A stretch of DNA of 64,000 nucleotides, from the NCBI RefSeq assembly GCF_000247815.1, contig NC_021684.1:8154154-8218153 (forward strand). Reading direction: 5' to 3'. The stretch is from Ficedula albicollis. Taxonomy: Eukaryota > Chordata > Aves > Passeriformes > Muscicapidae. Positions 13,201 to 26,146 of this stretch are shown piece by piece. The notes under the pieces were generated by a model, which was not told the DNA's origin, did no database searches, and was given only the letters and a program-made list of their open reading frames with translations. Position 1 is the stretch's first letter, and the number at the start of each line of letters is the position of its first letter. The position numbers and the translations under genes were made by a program.

Positions 13201-15848
13201 ACCCCCAGCACAGTGCTCATCTGGAACATGGGCAATGCACACTGTGCTCTCCATGCTTTAAGGTACCTTCAGTTTAGCTCAATTAATCTGAAACCTGGCC
13301 AAATGGTAGAAGGATTTCTTCTTGACTCCTTTCCCAGAGGCTTCCTCAGCACTCACTCAGCCCCACTCAATGTAAGTCCCTTTTCTATTAGATCAGGTCT
13401 TGCCCTGAAGCAGATAGTCAGGGGTTTGGGGATATGTAGGTGTTTAGAGACATTTACAGTTACAAATATACTCATGCAGGAATTCAATCAAACTGAGGTA
13501 TTAGCTACAGGGAAATATTTCAGGATATACAATTTAAAGCGCTCAGGTCCCCAAAGACAGCCTACAGTTACATGCTAGTAACTTTCAATGCTAATGGAGA
13601 AGTGAGCAAGGAAAAAAAGACTACTGAAACAAGGATGTGTGGCACAGAGCTTGAAAGACCGTGGTAAACAAAGTAAGGAGTGACAAGAGCAGAACTCTCT
13701 TTTGACACATGCTGCTTGGGCTGCATATGATGTGGAATTCTGTTTTCATAATGATGGATTTTAGTAAGGATAGCATTTTGTCTCATAATCCACTTTCTTG
13801 AAAGTAGACAGCCCACTGGTTGTGAAGAGATAGATAAATGTCATAAATTTGCGTGAAATGTTAGAAACTGTCTCTGAAACCAGTGCACTGTACAAAGTTA
13901 ATCATTATTCTGTGGGGGAAAAGACCCCACATTTTGGGGAGCACTGACCTCTCTAAAAACCTTTTCTAAAAGCTTTCAGTGTTGATTTTGATCCCAGAGA
14001 ATAATAGAAACTTGTATGTTGTTTTACAAATCTTCCCACTATTTTCTCTTATGGAGAGAATGGAATGATTATTAATACAAAGCCTTCAATGTTCCTACTT
14101 GGAACAAGTCATCTCTAGTACTGACATTCAACCTGGGAAAAATGTATTAGCACCCGGACTAGTACCTAGGCAAGGCACCTAGACTAGTCTCTTCTTGAAG
14201 AGACTGCAATCTTTGTTTCAGCTCTTCATGTCATGGTTCTCTGTCACCTGTCGAAACAATATTATTTAACAGGGCTTTTTTATCCTCAGACAGTTCTTCA
14301 CAGAATTTTACCATCTGGCTATCATGGCCTGTTTTTCTGTGTGTCATCTGTTTTCGATTTAATAATTCTGGTTTGTGGTTTAGAAACTCTGTCTGTGACC
14401 TCTGTATCTTGAATTTTCTCTGCAAGTCACCTTCTTCATTACTGTCTTCTAATTCCTCTCATTTCTTCTGATCTCCTCTTATTATACCTGACTAAATAGA
14501 TTTGTTTATTTTGGCCCTAGTCTAGCCTCTGATCTTGTGCTGATTTAATCCTTAATCCTCTTAACACCTCAATTGAGAGAGATACATTTTTTTTTTCAAG
14601 GCATCTGTTCTTTCTAAATTAATTCTTAACTAAAATAGTGTCTCAAGAAGCCACTTAAGATTTAGATATTCCCCCTTCTTCAACATTATTACCATTCAAA
14701 ATCTGTTATTACTGCCAGTAACACAGTGCTCAAGCAGTAGGTGGAAGACAGAGCTCAATTAAACAGGGCTCCTGTAACATTTTCATTGCTCACATAAATG
14801 CAGCCACACACATGAGCCAAGGCCCTGAGACAGAATTTCTTCCAATATGCATTTAGCAGCTGGCAAGAGGGGATGTAAAGCTTTCTTTGGTTTGGCATTT
14901 TATCCAACAATAAACTGATATCCAGGTCTCCTTCTATTGCTTGTGAAGAGGCAACAGTGAAATCAACACCACTAAATCTTTTCAGTACAAGACTCTGAAA
15001 GTCATTGGCCACCTTTGATAGACTTTCCTGATACAAAAGGGATGAGTCACCCTTAATATTTCTTCACTGCTTCTCTATGAAAAATTAATTTCATAAAAAT
15101 TGCATGTACACCTGCTGAAGTGCAACAAAGACTGAAGTAACGTGCGTTGATTCACAGATTTATTATACTTCTTCCACAAGACTAGTAATCAGGACAAAAT
15201 ATGGATCACCAATATAGTGACTGGAGACAATAATTTTGCTGTTTTATTTTTTTAACTAAGTATAGTGTCTCTGGAAACCTTGCCAGTTTGTCTAATTGCT
15301 TTACATGGAGCTTTCAGCCTGTGTGGTGGAAGCATACCCAGCACATCTGTGTCATCTTTTTGGTTTTCGGTTTTTCACGACGGTTTGCCATGAATTCACA
15401 GAAATGCAGCAGATGCTGGGCATACTGATTGCTGTGCTGCTCCTGGAGATCTCCCACCCTGCTGACCTGGCTGGCTAAGCAAGCCCTCAGCCAGACCTTG
15501 GCACTTTGGTCTCTCCTGCAGAGAGCTGCTCTTAGCACCTTCTGCATTAACCAGTGCAGCTCCCCAAGGGTGGCACTCTAAATATCTCCAGCACCATCTG
15601 CTCCTGCCAGTGCAAAACATTTCTTCATAAAAACTGACGGCTGAAATGTGGCTGTGCCACAGGCACAGGAAAGAATTGGATTTGTGTTTCAGCTATACAT
15701 CTCTTTAGCCTATCATATACCCATTTCAACATGTCTTGAAAAAGAGAGAGGAATAAAACCACTGTCTTCCATATGCACCAGTCTGGATGTTCTTCATTGC
15801 CTCACAACTCTTGTAGCCATATCAGAGAAAACACCAACTAATATTTCT
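7963..15848. other. AT-rich non-coding DNA, no gene seen
   Basis: Several unrecognised frames cross this stretch, the longest being 183 codons on the plus strand (13027-13578). None shows a family motif, signal peptide or membrane pattern that I can support. Simple sequence includes a 35-base T run at 10197-10231 and a 17-base A run at 12255-12271. No exon, tRNA or repeat family was recognised. Confidence 0.5.
10197..10231. repeat. 35-base T homopolymer
   Basis: An uninterrupted T run is followed by four G. It may be the tail of a retroposed sequence in minus orientation, but no element body is visible next to it. The T-then-G order matches the start of the suspect joins elsewhere, although here the G stretch is only four bases and the sequence continues normally. 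Confidence 0.8.
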
Positions 15849-15886
15849 TGTACAATATCATGTACAATACACAAATGTACTACTAC

Positions 15887-15960
15887 TACTACTGAATACA
15901 ACCTTGACAAAATGATACCCTTGCTGAAACTACTACTGAATACAACCTTGACAAAATGAT
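15887..15960. repeat. 44-bp direct duplication with TAC triplets
   Basis: A tactactact stretch, then actgaatacaaccttgacaa and aaatgat, occurs first around 15879-15917 and again around 15931-15960, offset by 44 bases. The copies diverge at their right ends (accc versus gtgg). It looks like a local slippage or tandem duplication seeded in the TAC triplet tract. Confidence 0.75.
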
Positions 15961-16156
15961 GTGGCTCTCCAATTTACCTGTACTTGTCGTAGAAGTGCTT
16001 TTCAGGGAAAGATGCTTAAGGGAAAACTTAAACAATCCAGCTTTTAACAGATAGCAGATAAAAAGTCATTAAAACTTCAGTCTTTGACTACACTGACCTT
16101 AGTGACTTTTCACTGTTTGGAACTTTTATCAGTTTTCCTATCAAACCCCCCTAATT

Positions 16157-16298
16157 TGTGAGCCTGTGCTGACAACAGTGTCTCATATATGAGAAGTCTT
16201 GATTAAGGAGAAGAGGGACACTTAAAATGTGAACCTGTGCTGGCAACAGTGTCTCATATATGAGAGGTCTTGATTAAGGAGAAGAGGGACACTTAAAA
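16157..16298. repeat. 71-bp tandem duplication (two copies)
   Basis: Copy one covers 16157-16227 and copy two 16228-16298, directly head to tail. They differ at three positions (about 4 percent), all A/G transitions. Substitutions of this kind point to a genuine, somewhat old tandem duplication rather than a sequencing artefact. No coding or RNA function is visible. Confidence 0.85.
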
Positions 16299-18460
16299 TA
16301 TTTGTTTTGCTTAATATATATGATGGAAAATTTATTTCATGACTAGAGAAGTAAATACAACTGAAATTGCATTTAACACAGATAGTTCCTGAAGTTTCAA
16401 GAACATAATCCAACAGTAAATTGTTTTGTTAGAGAAATATATACTCTTTTAACATTTCTCTTTTTTTGAGCTTTTTTGTTCATGTTTCACAAGGGCTTCA
16501 CACAAGCATTTTGTATATAGCTGAATATTTAAAGAACAATGGCTGAACTCAAAAACCAGAAATTCTGTATGATACATGAAATAGAATTGGTGTCACATTA
16601 ATTTCTGTCTTCATGATGGACACTGAAGAATTTTACTTAGTTTCTAAACACTTTTCATGCTTAGTTACAATATTAGTGATTAATAAAAGCATGTGTTTCA
16701 AACAGACAGAGATCTCTTTTTCTGCCTTGAATTAAATTCTGACCTCTGGAACGTGACTAATTTACATTTGCTAATGCGGTGGTAAAAAAACATGCTCATC
16801 CACAGCTCAGTGAATGTGAGCAAACATGCCTTGCCATGCCTGGCCACTGCCAGGACTGTGTTTGCAGTCAAGTTGAACTAGACAGACCCAGACCTTGGCT
16901 ACAACCTGGCAGAGGAACAGTATATATACACGTGGATAACTTTTTCATTCCATCATCTGTGGCCTTGGTAATGGTGACGTAAAAGCAATGATAAATCACA
17001 TCTCTGTGTGAAATTGTCACTGTGCTGTCTCTTGACTGCTGTGGTTTGGAGTAGGGCAGCATAAATCCATTGCTTCTGTACAGACCTAATATCTTTAGAA
17101 AGGAAAGGACAAAACTTGTCCTGAAAAGCTCCTGTTTCACACTTCAGTTGGCATTTGAGTTCTTTGAAAGAACACATTACTCAAAGAGGTGTGTACAGTT
17201 TGATACTGCTTGGCTTTCTCATATAATATGAAACATATATGGGAAATATAAATCCTGCTTCTAGCTCTGCTAATTCACAGTGAGCTGCTGGCAAATTTCA
17301 GGTCTTCTACTTTGATTTAGGCTTTCCCTCTCCTCAAGTAACAGCAATGATACTTGTCTCTGGATCTTTGGAAATTGGTTGGAAACAAATACAGAAATGT
17401 GAAATTATTATGCCTTTAAGAGCAGAATCTCACATTTGTGTAGCTCTTCTAGAAGAGCTGCTGAAAAACTTGTGATGGTTTCTCTGCTCTGACAACTGCT
17501 TCATAACTTCAAAAATATTATCTGTATTCTCATCTTCTTATTAGGCAATTTTAACCACTTTGAAGACCTGGCAAATTCACCTTATTAGTGAGGAAAAAAA
17601 CCCCATGCATAGTTTTCACAGTTCAAATGTTTCAACATAAAAGCAAATATTTCCTTCAGAAAGATAATTTGCTATCCAAACAAACATAATTGGAAGCAAT
17701 CTGGTGAAATAACACTCACAGTCCAATTAGCATAGAAGAAACTAAGAGAAAAAACAAAACTAAATAGTACCTACAATACTTTCTGAATGTTCTTGTCTGA
17801 TTTATTCTAATTCATCCATTATCCAAACTTTAGACGTGAACAAGGCAATCTTGAAGTAATCTTACAATCCAAAGTACAGACCAAGTCTGGACTGAAATTA
17901 CTTCTCTTCCTTGAAAAATATAATAAACAATTTTACAGTGCATATGACTTAGTTTATCATCGGCCATGCTAATTGGTATATTATTTACCCTTGCCAGCTG
18001 AAAGCAAAAACATTACAAAAGTGAAAGATGCAGAAATAGCTCTCATTTGTCTAAGTTATAAATATGAATAAATGTTTGCAGCAATAACAGATCCAACCCT
18101 CCAGAGAGCATTGAGCATTTGTGAACTGTTCAAGCACTCATTAGCTGTTGACATTCTTCAGAAATGAATAATTTATTTGAGTTTGGGAGAGTAGCACATG
18201 ATCTAATAAAATAAACAAGTCATTGTCATCTGCAGGTACTGGGCCAGATATATGACTTAAGCCTTGGTGGAAGGACTCGTGCTATTTGCATAGAATACTC
18301 ATTTGGTGCTAATGTTCAGCAAGCTCTGCTGACAGCTCTGGCCTCTGCAGAGAGATATGAATCTTCACCTGCTGTCTGCTCCCACCTGCTGCTGAGGTCT
18401 CTTGTAAACTTAAGGACAGACCTTGGCTCCTCTAAAAAAAATGAATCATTCCATATATAA

Positions 18461-18582
18461 GTCATTTAAAGCATAACTTGATGCCACAACCTTTTTATCA
18501 GTACTTATATGAGCAGTATCAACACCAGTCATTTAAAGCATAACTTGAAGCCACAACCTTTTTATCAGTACTTATATGAGCA
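18461..18582. repeat. Direct duplication, 55 bp matching at 67-bp offset
   Basis: The block from gtcatttaaa to atatgagca at 18461-18515 recurs at 18528-18582 with a single T/A difference. Twelve bases of spacer follow copy one. It is one of several two-copy local duplications in the window. Confidence 0.85.
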
Positions 18583-20305
18583 AGCCAGGCTGTGTCTTTT
18601 GTGAAAATAAATACAAGGGGAGTGATTTGTGATCGGTGCCTTCTGCTCTGCTCGGACTGAGGACAAGGGCTGCACACAACATCCTGTTCCCAGGCAGCTC
18701 TCCTGGCTGAGCAGACTCCAACTGGCACGTTCTGTGCTTCCTGGTGAAAGGGTGTCCCACCCCAGAGGCAGCCACTCCTCTGCTCCAGCCCTCACCTCCA
18801 GAGACAGCTGGCTGGCCCTATGGAGCTGACTACAACTTGGCAGAGCTGTCTTTCACACCAGCACAGAAAACTGCATCAGCTCCCTCAAGCACATTACGTT
18901 TACTCAAATGCTTGTTATTTACCACACTCAAGGGTTTTGTTTTGCCCAAAGGACATGAACATAGCACCAGCTAGAAGGAACATTTTAAAAGTTCATGGAT
19001 TTGTAATAAAATTGCAGATTACACCAACTGTTACACCATGGGAACTGACAAAATGCATAATATCAAATTTAACTGACTTGCTAGTTGTCACACAAAAAAA
19101 AAGCACGAAGTTTTAAATGTGCAAAGCATCAGCTCACAAAGCAGGAACTAATTAAGCATGCATTTATGAGCTATGATCTTATGAAACAAGAATTAATGAA
19201 ACTTCAAAGTGTTACCTTTTGAAGTACAAAGCTGGCAAAAACAGCTCCAGATAATTGCCTAGCTGCTCAGAGACAGGACAAAGTCTAGGCTCCAAGACTG
19301 GTTTAAAAATCCATCACCACCCTCTCCCGTAGCCACAAGGAAGTGGACAATCAATCTGGACTAACTTCTGATAGTGGCATTTAAGGACTTGCTCCCCAAC
19401 ATATATATTTATATAATATGAACAACCTCCAGCAGGAAGCAAGGAATACCATCACCTTGCCAAGAGGAAACAGCTGGGGGCTAAACTACACAAAGCTGTT
19501 CAGTCCTGTGTCTGCAAGAGAGTGTTTTGAAGTTAACAGAGAGAAGACAAATTCCTGATTTAGGCAGCTGGAGTTTTACAGCTTTGCTATCAGGAACTTC
19601 ATAAACCAGTGTTTAGGAGTTTCTCTAGATAATGTACCAAGGGAGTGACAAAACCAAGGGTTGGAGTGTCCAACTCCTGTTGCTTCCCTCCCTGCCTAGT
19701 GAAGAGTTAGTTAATACAAAGCAGGACAGCTAGAAAATGAAAATCAGGGACACATCCAGAAATAACAAATAGTCTGGTAGCTAAGGATGCGTGCCAGACG
19801 TGCAGAAGACTGCCTTGTAGGTCCTGGCTCTGAACAAAGGCCATGCAAGGACTTGGGTTTGGTATCCAGCACTTGTATCAGCAGGTTACAGAGGTCATTC
19901 AAGGAGCACTTGTATCCTCCATCAGCAAAAATATTTTACTAGGCTAGAGAAACACTGTGAGAAATGATTTGGTTTGGAATTTTTCACAATTTGTCAGTAT
20001 AAGATGTGCCACTTCAAAAAATCCAGGGATGAGGCTACCTGGGACAGAGAACTAATGTTGAGGCAGTTTTTCAGTTCCCCTTTATCATCTCACCTGAACT
20101 TCCAAGGCTTCAGTAACAAACGAGAAACCATCATTTGCCACTTTTTAGACCCTTTCAAAATGTGCTTAATCCAAAAGATGCTGTCACTGATTTTTCACTT
20201 TGACCACAAATTGCACTTCCCAAGAACCAGTTGCTATCTGGCTTGCTGGACCATGAGCAGAATGCATGTAACATAAAAAATGGCTTATGGCCTGGAAAGA
20301 AAAAT

Positions 20306-20593
20306 ACAGCCATTCTCACATTCTAACCTCCAATTGTTTCAGGGCCACATGAAATATAACTCTATAACATTCAATATGTTCCCTCTACCAAAAGTTCAGA
20401 TCATTACTGCCTTTCACCAAAAGAACTTTACACCCTTGTGTCAGAGAAAGCCTTTAAAAAACACAGCCATTCTCACATTCTAACCCCCAATTGTTTCAGG
20501 GCCACATGAAATATGTTCCCTCTACCAAAAGTTCAGATCATTACTGCCTTTCACCAAAAGAACTTTACACCCTTGTGTCAGAGAAAGCCTTTA
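20306..20593. repeat. Direct duplication of about 150 bp with a 20-bp deletion in copy two
   Basis: The block starting acagccattctcac at 20306 recurs at 20463. Copy one runs to about 20456 and copy two to about 20593. The offset is 157 at the left and 137 at the right, because copy two lacks 20 bases (20356-20375 region of copy one) between two 'aatat' repeats. One further C/T difference is visible (aacctcc versus aaccccc). The deletion between short direct repeats suggests replication slippage after the duplication. Confidence 0.85.
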
Positions 20594-23500
20594 TTGGAAC
20601 TTTGCAGGAAAGACTTTGTAGGAACTACAGATTGTAGCCACTCTCACAAATGTCTCTATAAATAGGAATACAGTTTGCATACTACCAGTATTTTATATGT
20701 GCCTTGAGGAAAACTCAATCTAACATATTAAATGCACTTTCTTCCTCCAGGTACTGTAGGAGAGCAATAAGTGACATTCCTAACCTTTTAGGTGAAGTTT
20801 ATGATTTTAATAGATGTCAGGTGTCTGTAGCATGAACAACTCTGGGACTTCTGCCTGGGCTCATTTCACACAACAATAGAAAATGGTACTGTGCAACAAT
20901 ATAGCTCAAACTTCCCGAAGTCTACATACTGATTTTTAGATGTAAAGAGAAAATTTTCAGCATTTCATAGCTTGCTCATGCACACCAAGTTAGGATTTAG
21001 AATATTTCACTGTTGACCTACTCTACTGTATCTTGTCATCCACTTTACCTCTTGCTGTGTGAACTGGTGCCTCCCCACATTTCACACTGTATATCATGAA
21101 GACTTTGAACCACATCTGAGATGTCTGGGGTTCTAGTCTCTCCCAAATTACTGTGACTTTAGCTTCTTCAACAGCTCTGGTTTTGATCTGATTTATTAGT
21201 ACTTGTCCTTCCTATTTTTTCTATGTTATCAAAGAAGAGAACAAAAACTGTCAGACAAATTATTGTTCTCATACACATACTGGAAATCCAGATAAGGACA
21301 CTGGATGTAGATTTAAAGTTTCTTCCTTTTATTTAAAACTAGTAGGATGATTTTCATTAGAATATCTATTAAACTTTTTGTAGATATGTTCTTGCCCTTT
21401 TTTCTTCAGATGGAAAAATATTTTCCAAAGACATTTGGATACATTTCAAACGTATCCATAACCATTGCACAGTCACAAAATATGCAGGATCATATCCTCA
21501 ACTGGTGTAAACTGATGACAATCCATTTCTTTCAAAGCTAGCTTTGTGCAACCACCCTGTTTTTTGCCAGTTGTGGCTCAAAAACTATCTGGAAAACAAC
21601 CACTTTGGAAATGTTTATGTGCCTGGCTGATCTTATTCTATCCTCTTTTGTTTATATCTAAAATATTTTGGACCAGATATATGATTAATTCAGTGGAAAT
21701 TTTACCCTGGTTACTCACGAGTTTCTTTACAGTGGTTTGATTTCACTTCAGGGAGTGGAGAGATTGTGTTTACTGATGGAGGAGAACAAAACAGCAGCGA
21801 TAAACTCCACTCTTTGACACTGCCGATGTGCAGGAATGCTGCATTCCGCCCTGTCAGCATTGCACCATGCTCTCATACTTCTCCTCTCACAGCTTACCAG
21901 GGAGATTCAAGATTCCTGCAACTCCCAAAATACCCAAGTCTTCAAGACTGAGGCCAAAATCAAGTTATCACAGTAAACTTCAATGAATTGTTGCAGCTTT
22001 TCAAACTGTATTTACAGGTCAAGAGGAGGATTTGGTTTGTTTTTTTTCCTCTTTGAAGACTCATATACTTTTTAACAAGATATTATCGTCTAATTAGGAA
22101 AAAAAGAAAAGGCTTTCTGGCCCTAAAATCTATGGCATGCAAAATAAACATACAAGCTTTCTTCTTTCATGTTTTCCAGACCAGACATCTTTACACTCCT
22201 GGGAAGATGTACCTCCTGCTCCTGTCAAAGGGAGACAGTGAGGAGGGGGATAGGGGAAGCCAGGGCTTTCAAAATTGGTTTATTGGGGGTTCAATTGTAG
22301 ACTCTGCAATGCTGCTTTTGTTTTACACAGACATCAGGACTCACAGCTTCCTTCCTTCCACAGACTCCAAACCTCCCTTGTCCTCCCTAGCACTTCAGTG
22401 GCTATCAGAGCTTTCAGCTACACAGAAGCTGTAATTTGCAGATCCAATCTCCAACAAAGCCCAGCTATCTGGGGAAATAACTTTCATGTAAAGCTAATTT
22501 GGACACAAGCTATTCTCTCAGCTTTTCCAGCAGCTCTCCCTGCTACTTCCTACTCTTGAAAGATTGGGCAAAAGCCACTTCTTTTTCAATTGTAAAGTTT
22601 TAATGTCATGATGCAGGCATTAAAATTATCTTTACATGGATACCTTAAAAATACTTCACTGTGGGAAACAGAGGTTGAGAGGATATCCTGTAGTCAACTG
22701 AATGGACAGGGAGAAGATGAGCACATGCATTGAACTCCCACAATGCTGCTCAAGGCATGGTAGTTGCTCATGAGCAACAGGAATAAAGTCAGAACACATC
22801 AAATGTTTTCAGCTGTCTTTTAACAAGAAATAGCAGATAGAAATAGGTAGAGGACAGAAGTAGCAGCTCACCACAGCCCACCAGAGCACCACAGAGACCT
22901 TCTGTCAGGAGGGTTTAATTCTGTAAAGCTGAATTAACTTTCTGGTCTAACCAGATCTACACACCCAGAAGTTATGAATGAGACCCTCAAAATCAGGAGA
23001 GCAGTTTTAATGTGAGATTTAAGAAAAATATGGCTGTTTTATTTGCTTTCTGGGTGTTCAGCCTCCAGGGTTAACATTTCCAGGCTTCTGTTTGTAATCA
23101 CAAGGTCTAGAAATTCACTGTTTAACTTCGACTTGTACATGCGTCAAGGACTGAGGTGTGAAGAAAAACCCTGATCCTTGTAAGAGATGTGAAGAAGTCA
23201 TCATAGTTGGCAGTGCTGGGGATATAATATAGTTTGGCCCTGCCCAGGATTAAAAAATTCTCTCCAGCTGCTGATCTTACAAATTTTCCTGGTCTCTACT
23301 GGAGATATCGCTCAGTCTCAGGCAGTTCCTACACCTCTGCACAACTCTTCTGAACTCTGAAATGTTTAGAGTTTATTCCACAGTAAACTGAGCCCAAGCC
23401 TGAAGGGGCTGACCAGCCAAGAAGCCAACATCAACAGCTTTTCACAGTTTGGTTGGCCCCAGGGGTGCCAAATATACCATAGCAGATATAAATCTGAAAC

Positions 23501-25059
23501 ATATTATTGCAAAAAGAGAGCTAATTTTCTCAACATCTAATTGAATTCTCTAGTAGTTTCACTGAGAAGTGTTGCGCTGGTTTCATCTCAACATTTAATG
23601 AATACTGATTTTTTAAAGAAACTGTTTATTTGCCTTAAAAATTTACTTCCCCACACTCCCCAAAGTATCAAAAGAAATTGGATGTTAGATTTATAATTAA
23701 TGTGGTTTGGATTTTAAAAGAAATTTTTTACAGCAAAGAACATTTCCATAAATCATGTCCATGATTGAAAAAACATGGTCATAACTGAAGACAAAACTGC
23801 TTCATTTTGCATCTGTTTCACATATATAAATATGTCAGGTTTACTTAGAACACACTGATAAAGATGAGGAAGAAGGGAAGAAAATTATAAAAATAGCCTA
23901 GGCTGTATCTGTACCTCCTTTATTATAATTCTTTCTGATCCATTTGTGACCACTCACTACTTTTCTTGCCTGATTTAGTCAATTAAGCTATTAAAAAGTT
24001 AAAAGAAAACAACTTTTACGGAATTAAGTTCTTAGTTCAACCCTAGAAAAAAGCTGGCATGTGCAATGTGTCATTACCTTATTTTCCTCTGACCATTTCA
24101 GAGATAACAGCCCCAAATTAATTCATCACAACTGATTCCTTTCTGCTCACACCTAATGTGGTCCTGTTGGTCACTTCAGGATCAGTGTTGGTAGCCAGTT
24201 TGCACCAGGAGAGAATCTCCCCAGTACTCCCACAATGCAGCAGAAGGGAAGAAATTTGCCAACAGAACCACTTATCAAAGGCAATGTCCTACTCATAGTA
24301 TTATTCCACAGCATAACATATGTCTTCCAAATAAATAACTTTGCTGCCTAGTCAGCCAACAATCTGCAGCTAATAAAAAAAGTAACACTAATATGTTTCT
24401 TCTAATATTTTTAATTAACATATAAATCTTCAATATATTTGACTTCTTTTTACCACAGCAGTTTGGCATGAGGCATCAGAGAAAACAAGAGTATAGAGCA
24501 AAAATAAATTAAGTGTTTAACCTACCACCATCTTGATGGGAACACATATGAAGGAAATTATTCAAACAGAGGTAAGCAATGTGCTACATAATTCTTTTCT
24601 CCTTACAAATGTGTAGTTGGTGTGGCTAATGTGAAGTCTACGTCTTTCACACATAAAGGCCCTTTAAAGTTATTTCTAGGCTCTTTCCATTCATAGTGAA
24701 ATCTCTTTCTGTTTACTCAGGATTTAAGGATTTAACTCTGTGCTTGGAAAAAAAAAAGCATTTCTTATTTTCTTCAGCTTATTTTAGGAATTGTTGAGGA
24801 AAAAAACCCATGCTTGTGAGAAATTTCTGCCAACAGATATCCCGTCCTTCAGTGGTAAGGTATATTTCTTTTAATGATACATCCATTTTCAAATTAACGG
24901 CGTGAGAATCTTTACACATTTTCAAGAAATGGTAAGTAAGGGAGCTAAGAAGTAATTCTATCACTAAGTTTTCAAGTGTTTAGGTAAATTTACAAGCAGT
25001 TTGAAGCTCGAAGGGATCTAAAAGAGCCTCCAGCCCTTACACTGCTCCCCCAGCCCAGC

Positions 25060-25520
25060 CTCCAGAGGCTCCGACAGCCGGCGCGTGGCAGCCTCATTAT
25101 TGGTCTGTGCTTCTTTTTTATTTTAGTTGGCGTTTATTTACTAGCTGAGGGCAAGGTATCTTCCAAACTAAGGCAAACCGCACTTTTCGAGGCGCAGGGA
25201 GCAAGCAGCGATACAATTTGTGCTGACGAGATGGAAAGGGGATTGTGTTTCCCCACAGCCCCAGCAGCCTGGCCACAGGGCCCTGTCATGGCCGCCGGGC
25301 CGGGCCCACAGCCGCGGCTGCCAGGCCACGGGGCACCACCGAGCGCAAACGTGTGCGAGGCGGTGTCCATCTGAAATGTGTGGGGGTATGGCGTCCATGT
25401 GGGATCAGCTGCCCCCCAAAATTGTCCTGAGTGGCGTTTGAATGGGCTTTAAATGTCCTGCGCTGTCCCCACAGTGTCTGAGGGCAAACGAGCACGGCTG
25501 CGCCCCAAGGGCCTTCTTGG
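25060..25520. other. GC- and CpG-rich patch, possible small CpG island
   Basis: CpG density rises sharply, most of all at 25270-25365. An ATG in a reasonable context (gtcatggcc, near 25288) opens a frame of about 28 codons on the plus strand, ending in tga near 25373. I do not recognise the peptide. Frames also cross on the minus strand (25134-25370 and 25286-25666). The patch could be a first exon, an orphan CpG island or a GC-rich relic. There is no TATA or splice evidence good enough to call a gene. Confidence 0.4.
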
Positions 25521-25825
25521 CCACAAAAGCCTTGAAATAAAGAAGGGCCTGGCCCCACTGCCTTCCCAGTGCGAGGTGTTACATAGTGATTGTCATTATG
25601 GAAATACACCATAAAATCAATAGATACAAAAATACTGAATCCAAAAGGCATGGACATGAGACACAAGAATATTTAATGATTTCATTGTATTTGTTTCAAC
25701 CACTTTGCTGTAAATTGGGGTTTTTTTGTTGTTTTTATTATTTTTCACTATAACCATGAATTGTATCCACTTTTATATAGAAAGAAAATGTGAGCTTGTT
25801 TGGACATGAGCAGGCTTGTCCCTGC

Positions 25826-26146
25826 TGTTACCTTGCACTGCTTGCTAAGAGAGTAACCTGAGAACATGTTCAAGCCTTGCTCAGACCTGGTGGGGACTTG
25901 TAGCCACGGCTGCCTGGGCTCTGGCCAACATGTTCGGGCTTGCTTGGACTTGTACCCCAGCACAGGGGCATGTCACAGCCCCCCAAGAAACTGCCCATAG
26001 AAGGGACAGTGACCAGGGGTAGGACGGACGTGTTGGGAGAGCACAGACTCCCCAGGTCCTCAGCAATGCTTGCCTGTTCCTCATCAATGAAATAATAAAT
26101 TGCCTTATTGATTGACCTATCTGATTTTGGTGAGTAATTTATAACA
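25826..26146 (+). mobile_element. Possible decayed solo LTR of an endogenous retrovirus
   Basis: The interval begins tgtta and ends taaca, the inverted TG...CA ends expected of an LTR. It has a polyadenylation signal AATAAA at 26094-26099, about 47 bases before the right end, as in a short R-U5. Its length of 321 bases is within the range of avian ERV LTRs. Against the call: no target-site duplication is visible, no tRNA primer binding site follows, no TATA box lies inside (one resembling tttatata sits just outside, near 25771), and no gag, pol or env remains nearby. A motif 'acatg...gcttg' occurs three times between 25802 and 25950. It is treated as a candidate only. Confidence 0.3.

Larger units (their letters stand above)
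16299..25059. other. AT-rich non-coding DNA with small duplications, no gene seen
   Basis: Apart from the duplications near 18.5 and 20.4 kb, the stretch has no gene I can support. Open frames are at most about 100 codons and unrecognised. AT-rich tracts occur near 19399-19420. Confidence 0.55.

Noticed and set aside
13027..13578. 183-codon plus-strand frame, the longest outside the G runs
   Set aside because: It has no recognisable domain or repeat of a protein family and begins in a GC-richer piece where stops are rarer. No splice or conservation evidence supports it.
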